Source: Rhodoferax sp. OV413 (GTDB lineage Bacteria > Pseudomonadota > Gammaproteobacteria > Burkholderiales > Burkholderiaceae_C). From it: DNA of 64,000 nt. Under the pieces are notes generated by a model that was not told the DNA's origin, did no database searches, and worked only from the letters and a program-made list of their open reading frames with translations. Location of the stretch: contig NZ_FNJA01000006.1 of NCBI RefSeq assembly GCF_900104385.1, forward strand, positions 337,502 to 401,501, written 5' to 3'. Shown piece after piece: positions 44,397-53,340 of this stretch. How positions within the stretch are numbered: position 1 is the first letter of the stretch; the number at the start of each line of letters is the position of its first letter. The translations under genes and the position numbers were made by a program.

Positions 44397-45914
44397 TTAC
44401 CTCATAAAAAAACCTCGCACCACTTGGGCCAGCTTGGCGAAGCTGGGGCCGATTTCTTCCTCGCGCACCGCGCCGTAGCCCAGCAGCAAGCCTTTGGTGG
44501 CGGCCGGCTGGCGCAGGTAGTACAGCGACAGCGGCCGCGTCGTCACGCCGGCGCGCAGCGCAGCCTGGGCTACCGCGGCGTCGTCCACATGCTGGGGCAG
44601 GCCCAGCACCAGGTGCAGGCCGGCGTCGCCGCCAATCACCGGCAGCTGGCTGCCGAACTCTTGCTGGATGGCATGGATCAGCGCGTCGTGCCGGGCGCTG
44701 TAGACCCCGCGCATGCGCCGGATGTGGCTGGCGTAATGGCCTTCGGCCAGGAAGCGCGCCAGCACCGCCTGCTGCAGGGTCTGGCCTTCGCGGAACAGCT
44801 CGTTGAGTGCGCGCGCAAAGCCGTCCACCAGGTCCGGCGGCAGCACCAGGTAGGCGATGCGCAGCGCCGGGAACAAGGTCTTGGAAAACGTGCCCAGATA
44901 GACCACCCGGCCGTGCGCATCCAGGCCTTGCAGTGCCGGCAGTGGCCGGGTGCCGTAGCGGAATTCGCTGTCGTAGTCGTCCTCGACCACCCAGACGCCG
45001 TGCACCGCCGCGTAGTCCAGCAGCTGCTGGCGCCGGCCGTGGCCCATCAGCGCGCCGACCGGGTACTGGTGCGAGGGCGAGACGAACATCAGCCGCGGCG
45101 GCTGGCGCAGCTGCTCGGGCGACGGCGCCATGCCTTCGGCATCGACGGCCACCGGCTCCAGCTGCAGCCCATGGGCGCGGAACACGCTGCGCGCGCCCCA
45201 GTAGCCCGGGTCTTCCAGCCAGGCGCTGTCGCCAACGTCGCTGAGCAGCTGCGCCACCAGGTGCAGCGACTGCTGGGTGCCGCTGGTGATCACCACCTGC
45301 TCGGGGCTGCAGACCACGCCGCGCGTGCCCTGCAGGTATTCGGACACCGCCTGGCGCAGGCCGGCGTCGCCCGGGCCGGTGGCGTAGGTCAGCTGGTCGG
45401 GCGTGTGCTGGCGCAGCATCCGGGCCTGCAGGCGGCTCCACACCTGGGACGGGAACATGCGCACCTCGGGCACGCCGGGGGTGAACGCGCCCCACTGCAG
45501 CGGCGCGGCCTTGCTGTCGCGCACCAGCTGGCTGCCGCGGCGTGACAGCAGGGCGGTGCGTGCGCCGCTGGCCGCTGGCTGGGCCGCGCTGCGGTCCACC
45601 AGGCGCGGGCCGATCGCGGCTACATAGGTGCCGCGGCCGACACCGGCTTGCACATAGCCCTCCAGCGCCAGCTGCTCGTAGACATGCACCACGGTATTGC
45701 GGGCGATGCCCAGCGCCTGCGCCAGTACCCGGGTCGGCGGCAGCTTGGTGCCGGCCGCCAGCACCTGCTGGCGGATGCCGCCTTGCAGGATGCTGTACAG
45801 CTGGCGGTGGTCGTTCTGCGGACTCTGCTGGTCGAACTGGCGCAGCACGAAGTCCGGCAGGGTGCTGGCCTTGGGCGCCAGCTTGGCCAGGTTTTTGCGC
45901 CTAATTGGTTCCAT
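44397..45914 (-). CDS. gabR: MocR/GabR-type regulator (wHTH + aminotransferase-like domain)
   Basis: 505 residues. A GntR-type winged helix (about 37-105: LYSILQGGIRQQVLAAGTKL, PPTRVLAQALGIARNTVVHV) is joined by a linker to a class I aminotransferase fold with SGTQQSLHLVAQLL, VEDDYDSEFRYG and the PLP-lysine region YLGTFSKTLFPALRIAYL. Divergent position to gabTD identifies it as GabR, which binds PLP and GABA and activates GABA catabolism while repressing itself. Direct repeats overlap its own start codon. Confidence 0.9.
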   Translation of the reverse strand: MEPIRRKNLAKLAPKASTLPDFVLRQFDQQSPQNDHRQLYSILQGGIRQQVLAAGTKLPPTRVLAQALGIARNTVVHVYEQLALEGYVQAGVGRGTYVAAIGPRLVDRSAAQPAASGARTALLSRRGSQLVRDSKAAPLQWGAFTPGVPEVRMFPSQVWSRLQARMLRQHTPDQLTYATGPGDAGLRQAVSEYLQGTRGVVCSPEQVVITSGTQQSLHLVAQLLSDVGDSAWLEDPGYWGARSVFRAHGLQLEPVAVDAEGMAPSPEQLRQPPRLMFVSPSHQYPVGALMGHGRRQQLLDYAAVHGVWVVEDDYDSEFRYGTRPLPALQGLDAHGRVVYLGTFSKTLFPALRIAYLVLPPDLVDGFARALNELFREGQTLQQAVLARFLAEGHYASHIRRMRGVYSARHDALIHAIQQEFGSQLPVIGGDAGLHLVLGLPQHVDDAAVAQAALRAGVTTRPLSLYYLRQPAATKGLLLGYGAVREEEIGPSFAKLAQVVRGFFMR

Positions 45915-45934
45915 AAAGTATTCAGTATTGGTTC
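45904..45934. promoter_or_regulatory. Candidate GabR direct-repeat operator
   Basis: ATTGGTTC occurs at 45904-45911 and 45927-45934, 23 bases apart (about two helical turns), in direct orientation. A partial third copy (GATTCTAA) follows at 45953. MocR/GabR proteins bind direct repeats; the first copy abuts the gabR start. Confidence 0.45.
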
Positions 45935-45998
45935 TAATTTTGGGGCCAAATCGATTCTAAACTTTGCCCACGTCTACTCCATTGCCCGCAAGGAAACC

Positions 45999-47303
45999 AT
46001 GAACACCGCTACCGACACCCAGCACTTCCGCACCGAACCTGCTTCCAACGCCGCTTTGGATGCGCGCCGCGCTGCCGCCACCCCACGCGGTGTCGGCATA
46101 GGCACGCCGATGTACGCCGACCGCGCGCTGAACGCCGAGCTGTGGGACGTCGAAGGCCGCCGTTTCATCGACTTTGCCGCCGGCATCGCGGTGCTGAACA
46201 CCGGGCACCGCCATCCCAAGCTGATCGCCGCCATCCAGGCGCAGCTGGAGCGCTTCACCCACACCGCCTACCAGGTCGTGCCCTATGAAAGCTCGGTGCA
46301 CCTGGCCGAACGCCTGAACGCGCTGACGCCGGGCAGCCACGCCAAGAAAACCGCCTTCTTCACCACCGGCGCCGAAGCCGTGGAAAACGCCATCAAGATC
46401 GCCCGCGCCGCCACCCGCCGCCCCGGCGTGATCGCGCTGACCGGCGCCTTCCATGGCCGTACCTTCATGGGCATGGCGCTGACCGGCAAGGTCGTGCCTT
46501 ACAAGGTCGGCTTCGGCCCCTTCCCCGGCAGCATCTTCCATGTGCCGGCGCCGACCGAGCTGCACGAGGTGACGGTGCAGGACACGCTGAACGCCATCCA
46601 GCAGATCTTCAAATGCGATATCGAGCCGACCCAGGTGGCGGCCATCATCCTCGAGCCGATTCAGGGCGAAGGCGGCTTCTATGTGATGCCTTCCGAGCTG
46701 CTGGTAGCGCTGCGCGCGCTGTGCGACCAGCATGGCATTCTGCTGATCGCCGATGAAATTCAGACAGGCTTTGCCCGCACCGGCAAGATGTTCGCCATGG
46801 ACCACCACAGCGTCGTGCCCGACCTGATGACCATGGCCAAGAGCCTGGCCGGCGGCATGCCCTTGTCGGCCGTCTGCGGCCGCGCCGAAGTGATGGACGC
46901 ACCGGCCCCTGGCGGCCTGGGCGGCACCTACGCTGGCAACCCGCTGGCGATTGCCTCGGCCCACGCGGTGCTGGACGTGCTGGAAGAAGAAAAGCTCTGC
47001 GAGCGCGCTGAGCGCCTGGGCCAGACCCTGAAAGCCCGGCTGGAAAGCCTGCGCGCCAAGGTGCCGCAGATCGCTGAAATCCGTGGCCTGGGCGCCATGG
47101 TGGCGGTGGAATTCAACAAGGCCGACGGCTCGCCCGACCCGGAATTCACCAAGCTGGTCCAGAAGCGCGCGCTCGACGCGGGCCTGATCCTCTTGACCTG
47201 TGGCGTCTACGTCAACGTGATCCGCTTCCTGTTCCCACTGACCATCGAAGACAGCGTGCTGGCCGAAGGCCTGGACATTCTTTCTAAAGCCATGACCGCA
47301 TAA
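45999..47303 (+). CDS. gabT: 4-aminobutyrate aminotransferase
   Basis: 434 residues from ATG 45999 (AAGGAAACC upstream). A class III aminotransferase: FIDFAAGIAVLNTGHRHP, FHGRTFMGMALTGKV, IADEIQTGFARTGKMFAM and the PLP-lysine motif MAKSLAGGMPLSAV near residue 280. It transfers the amino group of GABA to 2-oxoglutarate, giving succinate semialdehyde, which gabD 10 bp downstream oxidises. Probably activated by the divergent GabR. Confidence 0.95.
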   Translation: MNTATDTQHFRTEPASNAALDARRAAATPRGVGIGTPMYADRALNAELWDVEGRRFIDFAAGIAVLNTGHRHPKLIAAIQAQLERFTHTAYQVVPYESSVHLAERLNALTPGSHAKKTAFFTTGAEAVENAIKIARAATRRPGVIALTGAFHGRTFMGMALTGKVVPYKVGFGPFPGSIFHVPAPTELHEVTVQDTLNAIQQIFKCDIEPTQVAAIILEPIQGEGGFYVMPSELLVALRALCDQHGILLIADEIQTGFARTGKMFAMDHHSVVPDLMTMAKSLAGGMPLSAVCGRAEVMDAPAPGGLGGTYAGNPLAIASAHAVLDVLEEEKLCERAERLGQTLKARLESLRAKVPQIAEIRGLGAMVAVEFNKADGSPDPEFTKLVQKRALDAGLILLTCGVYVNVIRFLFPLTIEDSVLAEGLDILSKAMTA

Positions 47304-47313
47304 AGATCACCTG

Positions 47314-48783
47314 ATGACCACCACTCTGAACCTCAAAGATCCCACCCTGCTACGCCAGCAGGCCTTCATCGCCGGTGCCTGGGTCGATGCCGACAACGGC
47401 GAAACCGTGCCCGTGACCAACCCCGCCACCGGCGAGGTGCTGGGCACCGTGCCCATGTGCGGCACGGCCGAGACCGTGCGCGCCATTGCCGCCGCCGAAA
47501 CCGCCCAGCGCCAGTGGCGCAATGTGTCGGGCAAAGACCGCGCGGCCATCCTGCGCCGCCTCAACGACCTGATGCTGCAGCACCAGGACGACCTGGCGCT
47601 GATACTCACGTCCGAGCAGGGCAAGCCGCTGGCCGAGGCCAAGGGCGAAATCGTCTACTCGGCGTCCTTCATCGAATGGTTTGCCGACGAAGCCCGCCGT
47701 GTCTACGGCGACACGATTCCCGCGCCCACTGGCGACCGCCGCCTGATGGCCATCAAGCAGCCCATCGGCGTGACGGCAGCCATCACGCCGTGGAACTTCC
47801 CCACCGCCATGCTGACCCGCAAGGCCGGCCCGGCGCTGGCCGCCGGCTGCTCGATGGTGGTCAAGCCCGCCACGCAGACGCCGTACTCCGCCCTGGCTTT
47901 TGCCGAGCTGGCGGATCGCGCCGGCGTACCCAAGGGCCTGCTGTCGGTGCTGACCGGCTCGGCCAGCCAGATCGGCGGCGAGATGACGCGAAGCCCCATC
48001 GTCCGCAAGCTGACTTTCACCGGCTCCACCGAAGTCGGCCGCACCTTGATGCGCCAGTCGGCCGACACCATCAAGAAGCTGTCGCTGGAGCTGGGCGGCA
48101 ATGCGCCCTTCATCGTCTTCGATGATGCCGATCTGGACGCGGCCGTCGATGGCGCGATGATCTCCAAGTACCGCAACACCGGCCAGACCTGTGTGTGCGC
48201 GAACCGCCTGTATGTGCAGCGCGGCGTGCTGGAAGCCTTCACCACCAAGCTGGTGGCCAAGGTGCAAGCGCTGAAGGTCGGCAACGGCGTCGAAGCCGGC
48301 ATGACCCAGGGCCCGCTGATTGACGCCAAGGCCGTGGCCAAGGTCAAGGAACACATCGCCGATGCGGTGGCCAAGGGCGGCAAGGTGCTGGCCGGAGGCA
48401 AGCCGCACGCCTTGGGCGGCCTGTTCTTCGAGCCCACCGTCATCGGCGGCGCAACCGAAGACATGCTGTTCGCCCAGGACGAGACCTTCGGCCCGCTGGC
48501 GCCGATCTTTGTCTTCGACACCGAAGCCGAGGTCATAGCACGCGCCAACAACACCGAGTTTGGTCTGGCCGCCTACTTCTACAGCCGCGACATCGGCCGC
48601 GTGATGCGCGTGTCCGAGCAGCTGGAGTCGGGCATGGTCGGCGTCAACACCGGTTTGATATCCACCGCCGAAGCGCCGTTCGGCGGCGTCAAGCAGTCGG
48701 GCCTGGGCCGCGAGGGGTCCAGGTACGGGCTGGATGAATTCATGGAGATGAAGTACATCTGCCTGGGGGGCTTGGACAGCTGA
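47314..48783 (+). CDS. gabD: Succinate-semialdehyde dehydrogenase (NAD(P)+)
   Basis: 489 residues, an aldehyde dehydrogenase. Characteristic segments are ITPWNFPTAMLTRKAGPALA, the catalytic Glu in LELGGNAPFIVFDDAD, the catalytic Cys in NTGQTCVCANR (near 292) and AEAPFGGVKQSGLGREGS. It converts succinate semialdehyde to succinate, completing the GABA shunt. A strong terminator follows. Confidence 0.96.
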   Translation: MTTTLNLKDPTLLRQQAFIAGAWVDADNGETVPVTNPATGEVLGTVPMCGTAETVRAIAAAETAQRQWRNVSGKDRAAILRRLNDLMLQHQDDLALILTSEQGKPLAEAKGEIVYSASFIEWFADEARRVYGDTIPAPTGDRRLMAIKQPIGVTAAITPWNFPTAMLTRKAGPALAAGCSMVVKPATQTPYSALAFAELADRAGVPKGLLSVLTGSASQIGGEMTRSPIVRKLTFTGSTEVGRTLMRQSADTIKKLSLELGGNAPFIVFDDADLDAAVDGAMISKYRNTGQTCVCANRLYVQRGVLEAFTTKLVAKVQALKVGNGVEAGMTQGPLIDAKAVAKVKEHIADAVAKGGKVLAGGKPHALGGLFFEPTVIGGATEDMLFAQDETFGPLAPIFVFDTEAEVIARANNTEFGLAAYFYSRDIGRVMRVSEQLESGMVGVNTGLISTAEAPFGGVKQSGLGREGSRYGLDEFMEMKYICLGGLDS

Positions 48784-48823
48784 GTTGGAGACTGGGGCAC
48801 TGCGATTGGGATCGGTGCCTATA

Positions 48824-48853
48824 GCGGCCAGGGCGCTACCTGGCCGCGTTTTT
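48824..48853 (+). terminator. Intrinsic terminator of gabTD
   Basis: GCGGCCAGG-GCGCTA-CCTGGCCGC, perfect nine-base stem, six-base loop, followed by GTTTTT. It lies 41 bases after the gabD stop. Confidence 0.9.
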
Positions 48854-48893
48854 GCATGCCCGTTTTTGCCGCCTCTTCCATACTTCAAACACC

Positions 48894-49169
48894 ATGCACG
48901 CCACCCCCACACTCCAGGTCAACAACGACCGCACCGTCGTCACTGAATGGCGCTTCGCGCCCGGCGCCGACACTGGCCACCATGTGCACGCCATGGACTA
49001 CGTGGTCGTGCCGCTGACCACCGGCACCTTGCGGCTGGAGGAGCCCACGGGGGTGCGCGAAGTGCAACTCACGGCGGGCGTGTCGTATGCGCGGCCGGCC
49101 GGGGTGGCGCATAACGTGGTCAACGTGAACAACTATGAGTTTGTGTTTGTCGAGATCGAGCTGAAGTAA
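48894..49169 (+). CDS. Small cupin protein
   Basis: 91 residues from ATG 48894; the longer frame starts at a TTG inside the terminator. It is a single cupin barrel: WRFAPGADTGHHVHAMDYVVVPL carries the metal histidines and GVSYARPAGVAHNVVNVNNYEFVFVEIE the second cupin motif. No function can be assigned. It is a single gene. Confidence 0.82.
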   Translation: MHATPTLQVNNDRTVVTEWRFAPGADTGHHVHAMDYVVVPLTTGTLRLEEPTGVREVQLTAGVSYARPAGVAHNVVNVNNYEFVFVEIELK

Positions 49170-49461
49170 GGTGAGGTGCTATGTAAATAGCAGCTGTCAG
49201 CTCAGGTTTATTCGGGGTCAGCAGCCTGTTTAAGCAGCATAGATCGTATGAGGCTATTCAGGAGGCCCATACACCGGTGCGCAGTGCCTAGAGCTGCGTC
49301 CGGTCGAATCGCGGCGCGATTGTGTCTGGTTGCCAATCCCTAGATGCGCTTAGCGGGCGTTGTGGCTATTCGGTGTGCGCCGGCCTTGGTGAAGCTGGCT
49401 GGCGCGGTGATCGCCTACTTTGTTGCTTTCGTTTTCAACCGTGCCGCTGTGGGGAACATTC
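49170..49461. other. Intergenic stretch without a recognised gene
   Basis: No credible coding frame. Bases 49180-49225 (CTATGTAAATAGCAGCTGTC on the plus strand) look like a degraded, reversed copy of the dispersed repeat. The rest has lower GC than the surroundings and shows nothing identifiable. Confidence 0.4.
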
Positions 49462-50244
49462 CTACTTTAGGACCCAGCTAACTGCTTGCCCCGCATAGTA
49501 AAGTTCTATGCCCTGTACTGCGTTAAACCTGCACGATTTGTACGCTTGGATTACGGTGGTATCCAGTAGCGCATGGGCTTGCGTGGCACCACTACGTGCG
49601 AGCAAGGAAACGTCCTCCACGCTGCCGTTGCCTCTGATCGTGAACAGCACCTGTGTTTGTCCTTCGACTCTCTGTTTGCGCGCGTTTTCCGGGTAAGAAA
49701 GTAGAGGGCATTGTGGATCTTCCAACCGTTGGAATGCCGGTTGTTCAGCTGGCACGGGCTCGTTCTGTGTCACATAAAAGGATTTGCTTAGGAGTAATTC
49801 CCCATCCCGCCAAATTTCAAAAATCCATTCACCTTCTTTGACTTCCCAGTCTCGGAAACGGTAGCCGATGGTCAAGGGGTGTCCAGTTCTGGCAGCAAGT
49901 GGCTTTTCGCTTTGCGCAAGCAATTGGCCTTGGGGATTGGTCAAGCCAGGGGTAGGAAAGCGGATGACTTGGCGTAGCGCCACCGCGTCGCCGGCCACCG
50001 CACCCGGGATGGTGAAGTTGAGGCCGAAAAGTATTCCGGTCTGCGCGGGAATGCGGTCTTGTCGTACGATAAGCCGAGAAAGGGGAACAATCGCGTCTAG
50101 TTTGTGCCGAATTCCGGGCGTCAAGCTAAGCGTAGCCTTGTTGTCATACAGTCCCGCCCAGTTCAACGTTATTGGGGCTGGCTTGGGTGGCGTAGCGCAA
50201 CCCGCCATAGCGAGCAGAACGACAAGCAGTGGAAAAAATCTCAT
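49462..50244 (-). CDS. Lipoprotein with TonB-like C-terminal domain
   Basis: 260 residues from ATG 50244 (AGGA upstream). An N-terminal signal with a lipobox-like MAGC (Cys16) is followed by a beta-rich central region (ILFGLNFTIPGAVAGDAVAL..., YRFRDWEVKEGEWIFEIWRD) resembling DUF3859-type domains, then a C-terminal TonB_C-like domain: CPLLSYPENARKQRVEGQTQ, VLFTIRGNGSVEDVSLLARS. TonB_C domains in secreted proteins often bind outer-membrane or envelope partners without energy coupling. There is no ExbBD nearby, so energy transduction is unlikely. GC is lower than in the neighbours. Confidence 0.75.
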   Translation of the reverse strand: MRFFPLLVVLLAMAGCATPPKPAPITLNWAGLYDNKATLSLTPGIRHKLDAIVPLSRLIVRQDRIPAQTGILFGLNFTIPGAVAGDAVALRQVIRFPTPGLTNPQGQLLAQSEKPLAARTGHPLTIGYRFRDWEVKEGEWIFEIWRDGELLLSKSFYVTQNEPVPAEQPAFQRLEDPQCPLLSYPENARKQRVEGQTQVLFTIRGNGSVEDVSLLARSGATQAHALLDTTVIQAYKSCRFNAVQGIELYYAGQAVSWVLK

Positions 50245-50437
50245 GGAAAGTCCTGATGGATGTGTGCTTGCGCCGAGGGGCTTGGTATTGCTGCTACAGC
50301 AATTGGGCCATAAAGAGATGCGCATGGCGGCTGTGCAGGAGAGATGCTGAGGCGGCTATTCTCTATGGGAAACGGTGGGCGTTTGCTTGGATGGCAGCCC
50401 CAGATAGATTGTCATCTTCGTCTACGATCATGCCGCC

Positions 50438-50782
50438 ATGCCCTTCATCGTCACCGAACCCTGCATACAGTGCAAATACACCGACTGCGTCGCCGTCTGC
50501 CCCATGGACTGCTTCGTCGAAGGCCCGAACTTCCTGGTAATCGACCCGGACAGTTGCATAGACTGCTCGATCTGCGTGGCCGAATGCCCGGTGGATGCCA
50601 TCGTCAACGCCGCCGAGGCGAACGATGCGCAGCGCCCCTATATCGCCCTGAACGCCCGCCTGGCCATGAGCCCGCAGTGGCGGCCTATCACCCAGCCCCG
50701 CGCGCCCTTGCCTGGCCACGCCGAATGGCGGGGTGTGGCGGCGAAGGCGCATTTGCTGGAGCAGCCACACGGGCTGGCCTGA
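50438..50782 (+). CDS. fdxA: Seven-iron ferredoxin FdxA
   Basis: 114 residues. Cysteines 9, 12, 17, 21, 25, 40, 43, 46 and 50 (PCIQCKYTDCVAVCPMDC and CIDCSICVAECP) give the pattern of an FdxA-type ferredoxin with one [3Fe-4S] and one [4Fe-4S] cluster. It is a cytoplasmic low-potential electron carrier. The C-terminal ~35 residues are the usual extension of the group. A GNAT gene starts right after it. Confidence 0.95.
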   Translation: MPFIVTEPCIQCKYTDCVAVCPMDCFVEGPNFLVIDPDSCIDCSICVAECPVDAIVNAAEANDAQRPYIALNARLAMSPQWRPITQPRAPLPGHAEWRGVAAKAHLLEQPHGLA

Positions 50783-50807
50783 GGTGGTGGTGCGCAGCAA
50801 CGACCGG

Positions 50808-51332
50808 ATGGCGGTCCGCCCGTTCAGCCCTGCGGATGCGGACGCTTTCTATGCGGCCGTGCGCGCATCGATAGATTCGCTCTCGTACTGGATGCCCTGG
50901 TGCACGCCCGCCTACAGCCTGCAGGAAGCCCGGGCCTGGATGGCCTATTGCGAGGACGTGTGGCGCGCCGGCAGCGCGTTTCCGCTGGGCATTTTTGACC
51001 TGGCGAGCGGCCAAGTGCTGGGCGGAACTGGCATCCATGACGTGAATTCGGCCTACCGCATGGGCAGCCTGGGCTACTGGGTGGGAACGCCGCATACCGG
51101 CCGTGGCGTGGCCCGTGCGGCGGCACGGATGGCGGCCGACATCGGCTTCAAAGAGCTGGCGCTGACCCGGCTGGAAATCGTGGTGCTGCTGCACAACGCG
51201 GCCAGCCAGCACGTCGCCCAGGCCATCGGTGCCCGCAAGGAATGCGATGCACGCAACCGCCTGTACTTCAACGGCGTGGCAGAAGACGCCAGCGTCTATG
51301 GGCTGCTGCCGGCTGACATCGGTAACGTTTGA
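50808..51332 (+). CDS. GNAT family N-acetyltransferase (RimJ/RimL-like)
   Basis: 174 residues from ATG 50808, placed at the start of the domain (MAVRPFSPADADAFYAAV); in-frame GTGs at 50784-50790 directly after the fdxA stop are alternatives and would make translation coupled. The acetyl-CoA site GSLGYWVGTPHTGRGVARAA and the closing strand LEIVVLLHNAASQHVAQAIG mark the GNAT fold. RimJ/RimL relatives acetylate protein N-termini or small amines; the substrate is unknown. Confidence 0.85.
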   Translation: MAVRPFSPADADAFYAAVRASIDSLSYWMPWCTPAYSLQEARAWMAYCEDVWRAGSAFPLGIFDLASGQVLGGTGIHDVNSAYRMGSLGYWVGTPHTGRGVARAAARMAADIGFKELALTRLEIVVLLHNAASQHVAQAIGARKECDARNRLYFNGVAEDASVYGLLPADIGNV

Positions 51333-51337
51333 GATAT

Positions 51338-51400
51338 TGGGTGCCTATAGGCCGTTAGCGCAATATCCACCAGCGTGAGGTGCTATTAATATAGTAGTGA
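51338..51400 (+). repeat. Dispersed ~60-bp repeat (divergent copy)
   Basis: GCCGTTAGCGCAATATCCAC then GGTGCTATTAATATAGTAGT. It shares the CGCAATATCCA block with the copies at 19098 and 21058. Located just after the GNAT stop. Confidence 0.6.
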
Positions 51401-51494
51401 GTTAACTCTCAGTGCGGGTGGCGGGCAACTTAAAATTCCCAAGGCGTTTTTCCTGCGCCTCCATCCTGTCCACGCTACTTGAGCCCTGTTCACC

Positions 51495-51893
51495 ATGACT
51501 GTAGAAACCTTTACCCCGCCTGATCTGTTCACGCCCATCGGGCCTTACAGCCACATCGCCAAGTCCGGCCCCTTCATCTCCATCTCCGGCACGCCAGGAG
51601 TGGACAGCGCCACCGGGCTGATGGCCGGCACCGATGCCTATTCTCAGTCGCTTCAGATACTGCAGAACTTCCGGCGGATGCTGGAGTCGGTGGGTTCGCG
51701 CCTGGAAGACGTGATGCACGTGCACGTCTACCTCAAGCATGTCGAAGACTTTGCAGCCATGAACCGTGCTTATGCCGAGGTGTTTAGCAGCCACCTGCCG
51801 GCGCGCACCGTGATCTGCGTGGCCGATCTACCTAAGAAGGGCGCCTTGCTCACCATGAACCTGAACGCCATCTGCAACCCCTCGGCGGGCTAG
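51495..51893 (+). CDS. RidA family enamine/imine deaminase
   Basis: 132 residues. RidA features are complete: IGPYSHIAKSGPFISISGTP, the helix LQILQNFRRMLESVGSRLED and the catalytic arginine Arg104 in LPARTVICVADLP. It hydrolyses reactive 2-aminoacrylate-type imines. In contrast to the RidA-like protein at 17606, the key arginine is present. It is a single gene. Confidence 0.9.
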   Translation: MTVETFTPPDLFTPIGPYSHIAKSGPFISISGTPGVDSATGLMAGTDAYSQSLQILQNFRRMLESVGSRLEDVMHVHVYLKHVEDFAAMNRAYAEVFSSHLPARTVICVADLPKKGALLTMNLNAICNPSAG

Positions 51894-52021
51894 CGCGTTC
51901 GGATTCGGGTCATGCGTCACAGAAAAATTTGCCCGGGCGCGGCCATAATTTCAGTGCGGGGACCGGGCGGGTCGTGCGCCATCGGGGCGGGCGGCGGCGC
52001 AGTGCCACGAGGGAGAATGCA

Positions 52022-52414
52022 ATGAACTGGTTTGTCGATGCCCTGAAGAAGTACGCGGTGTTTTCCGGCCGCGCGCAACGCAGCGAATACTGGTACTTCT
52101 TTCTGTTTTACTGCGGCCTGGCGATAGGCGCGGCCCTGCTGGACGGCATGGTGGGCGCATTCAATCGGCAGGCGGGCGTGGGCTTGTTCGGCGGCATTGT
52201 GGCGCTAGGCCTGCTGCTGCCGTCGCTGGCGGTGGGCGTGCGGCGCCTGCACGACATCGACCGCAGCGGCTGGTGGCTGCTGATCGCGGTGGTTCCTGTG
52301 GTCGGCGCCATCGTCTTGTTGGTGTTCAGCCTCAAGGACAGCCAGCCCGGCAGCAACCGCTTTGGCCCCAACCCCAAGGACGCGTTTCCCAGCGAGAAGT
52401 TTTCGCTGACCTGA
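52022..52414 (+). CDS. DUF805 membrane protein
   Basis: 130 residues from ATG 52022 (GAGGGAG upstream). It begins MNWFVDALKKYAVFSGRAQR, the DUF805 signature (Y..F.GRA.R.EYW.F.L), and has about four membrane spans with GVRRLHDIDRSGWWLLI between spans two and three, also conserved. The family function is unknown. Confidence 0.92.
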   Translation: MNWFVDALKKYAVFSGRAQRSEYWYFFLFYCGLAIGAALLDGMVGAFNRQAGVGLFGGIVALGLLLPSLAVGVRRLHDIDRSGWWLLIAVVPVVGAIVLLVFSLKDSQPGSNRFGPNPKDAFPSEKFSLT

Positions 52415-52429
52415 GGACGCCCAAGGCAG

Positions 52430-52497
52430 GAAATAAGCCCCTGGCGCTTATCGAATATGCGTGAGAAGCTATAAACACAATAGCAAACTCCGATCTT
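52430..52497 (+). repeat. Dispersed ~60-bp repeat
   Basis: GCCCCTGGCGCTTATCGAAT then GAGAAGCTATAAACACAATAGCAA. It lies between the DUF805 and NRDE genes. Confidence 0.65.
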
Positions 52498-52502
52498 CCA
52501 CG

Positions 52503-53309
52503 ATGTGCCTACTCACCTTCCAATGGCAGCCCGACGCCCGCGTGCCGCTGACCATCGCCGCCAACCGCGACGAGTTCTATGCGCGGCCCACTCTGCCTTT
52601 GCATGCCTGGCCGGAAGCTGGCGGAGGACAGATCGTGGCCGGCCAGGACCAGCAGGGTGGCGGCACCTGGATGGGCGTGCACCAGCCCAGCGGCCGGCTG
52701 GCGGCGCTGACCAATTACCGCGACCCGGGCCATAACCGCGCCGATGCGCCGTCGCGCGGCGCCATCGTTATGGACTTCCTGCAGAGCCAGCACAGCGCGG
52801 AGGACTTTGCGCAGGCGCTGGCCGCGCGCTCGGATGCCTTCAACGCCTTCAACCTGCTGCTGTTCGACGGCCAGCAGCTGGTGGCCTTCGAGAGCCGACA
52901 CCGGCGCCATTTCTTGCCCCAGCCCGGCGTCTGGGCGGTGTCGAATGCCGACTTCGACACGCCCTGGCCCAAGCTGGTGCAGCTGCGCAGCGCGTTTGCC
53001 CAGGTGCTGCAAGCCCACCAGGCCGCCGAGTCGCCCGACATCAGCGCGGCGCTGGAGGCGGCCTTGTGGAATTTGCTGGCCGACACCTGCGTGGCTGACG
53101 ATGCCGACCTGCCTGCCACCGGTGTCAGCCTGGAGCTGGAGCGCGCCTTGTCCGCCGCCTTCGTGCACCTGCCGCACTACGGCACCCGCGCCAGCACCCT
53201 GCTACAGCATGCGCGCAGCCAGGTCCATGTGGTGGAACGCAGCTTTGGTGCAGACGGTGTGGAGGCGCCGCTGGGGACGGTGCGTTTGCAGCTGGATGTG
53301 GGCGCTTAG
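52503..53309 (+). CDS. NRDE (TANGO2-like) family protein
   Basis: 268 residues from ATG 52503, giving the MCLLTFQW start in which Cys2 is the invariant residue of the family. The name-giving NRDE motif is in ANRDEFYARPT (near residue 20), and WMGVHQPSGRLAALTNYRDP follows. The fold resembles Ntn hydrolases. The family is linked to haem trafficking and lipid metabolism in eukaryotes; the bacterial role is unclear. Confidence 0.92.
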   Translation: MCLLTFQWQPDARVPLTIAANRDEFYARPTLPLHAWPEAGGGQIVAGQDQQGGGTWMGVHQPSGRLAALTNYRDPGHNRADAPSRGAIVMDFLQSQHSAEDFAQALAARSDAFNAFNLLLFDGQQLVAFESRHRRHFLPQPGVWAVSNADFDTPWPKLVQLRSAFAQVLQAHQAAESPDISAALEAALWNLLADTCVADDADLPATGVSLELERALSAAFVHLPHYGTRASTLLQHARSQVHVVERSFGADGVEAPLGTVRLQLDVGA

Positions 53310-53340
53310 GCGCGGTCGAGCGCCGGGTGGGGCATTGGCG

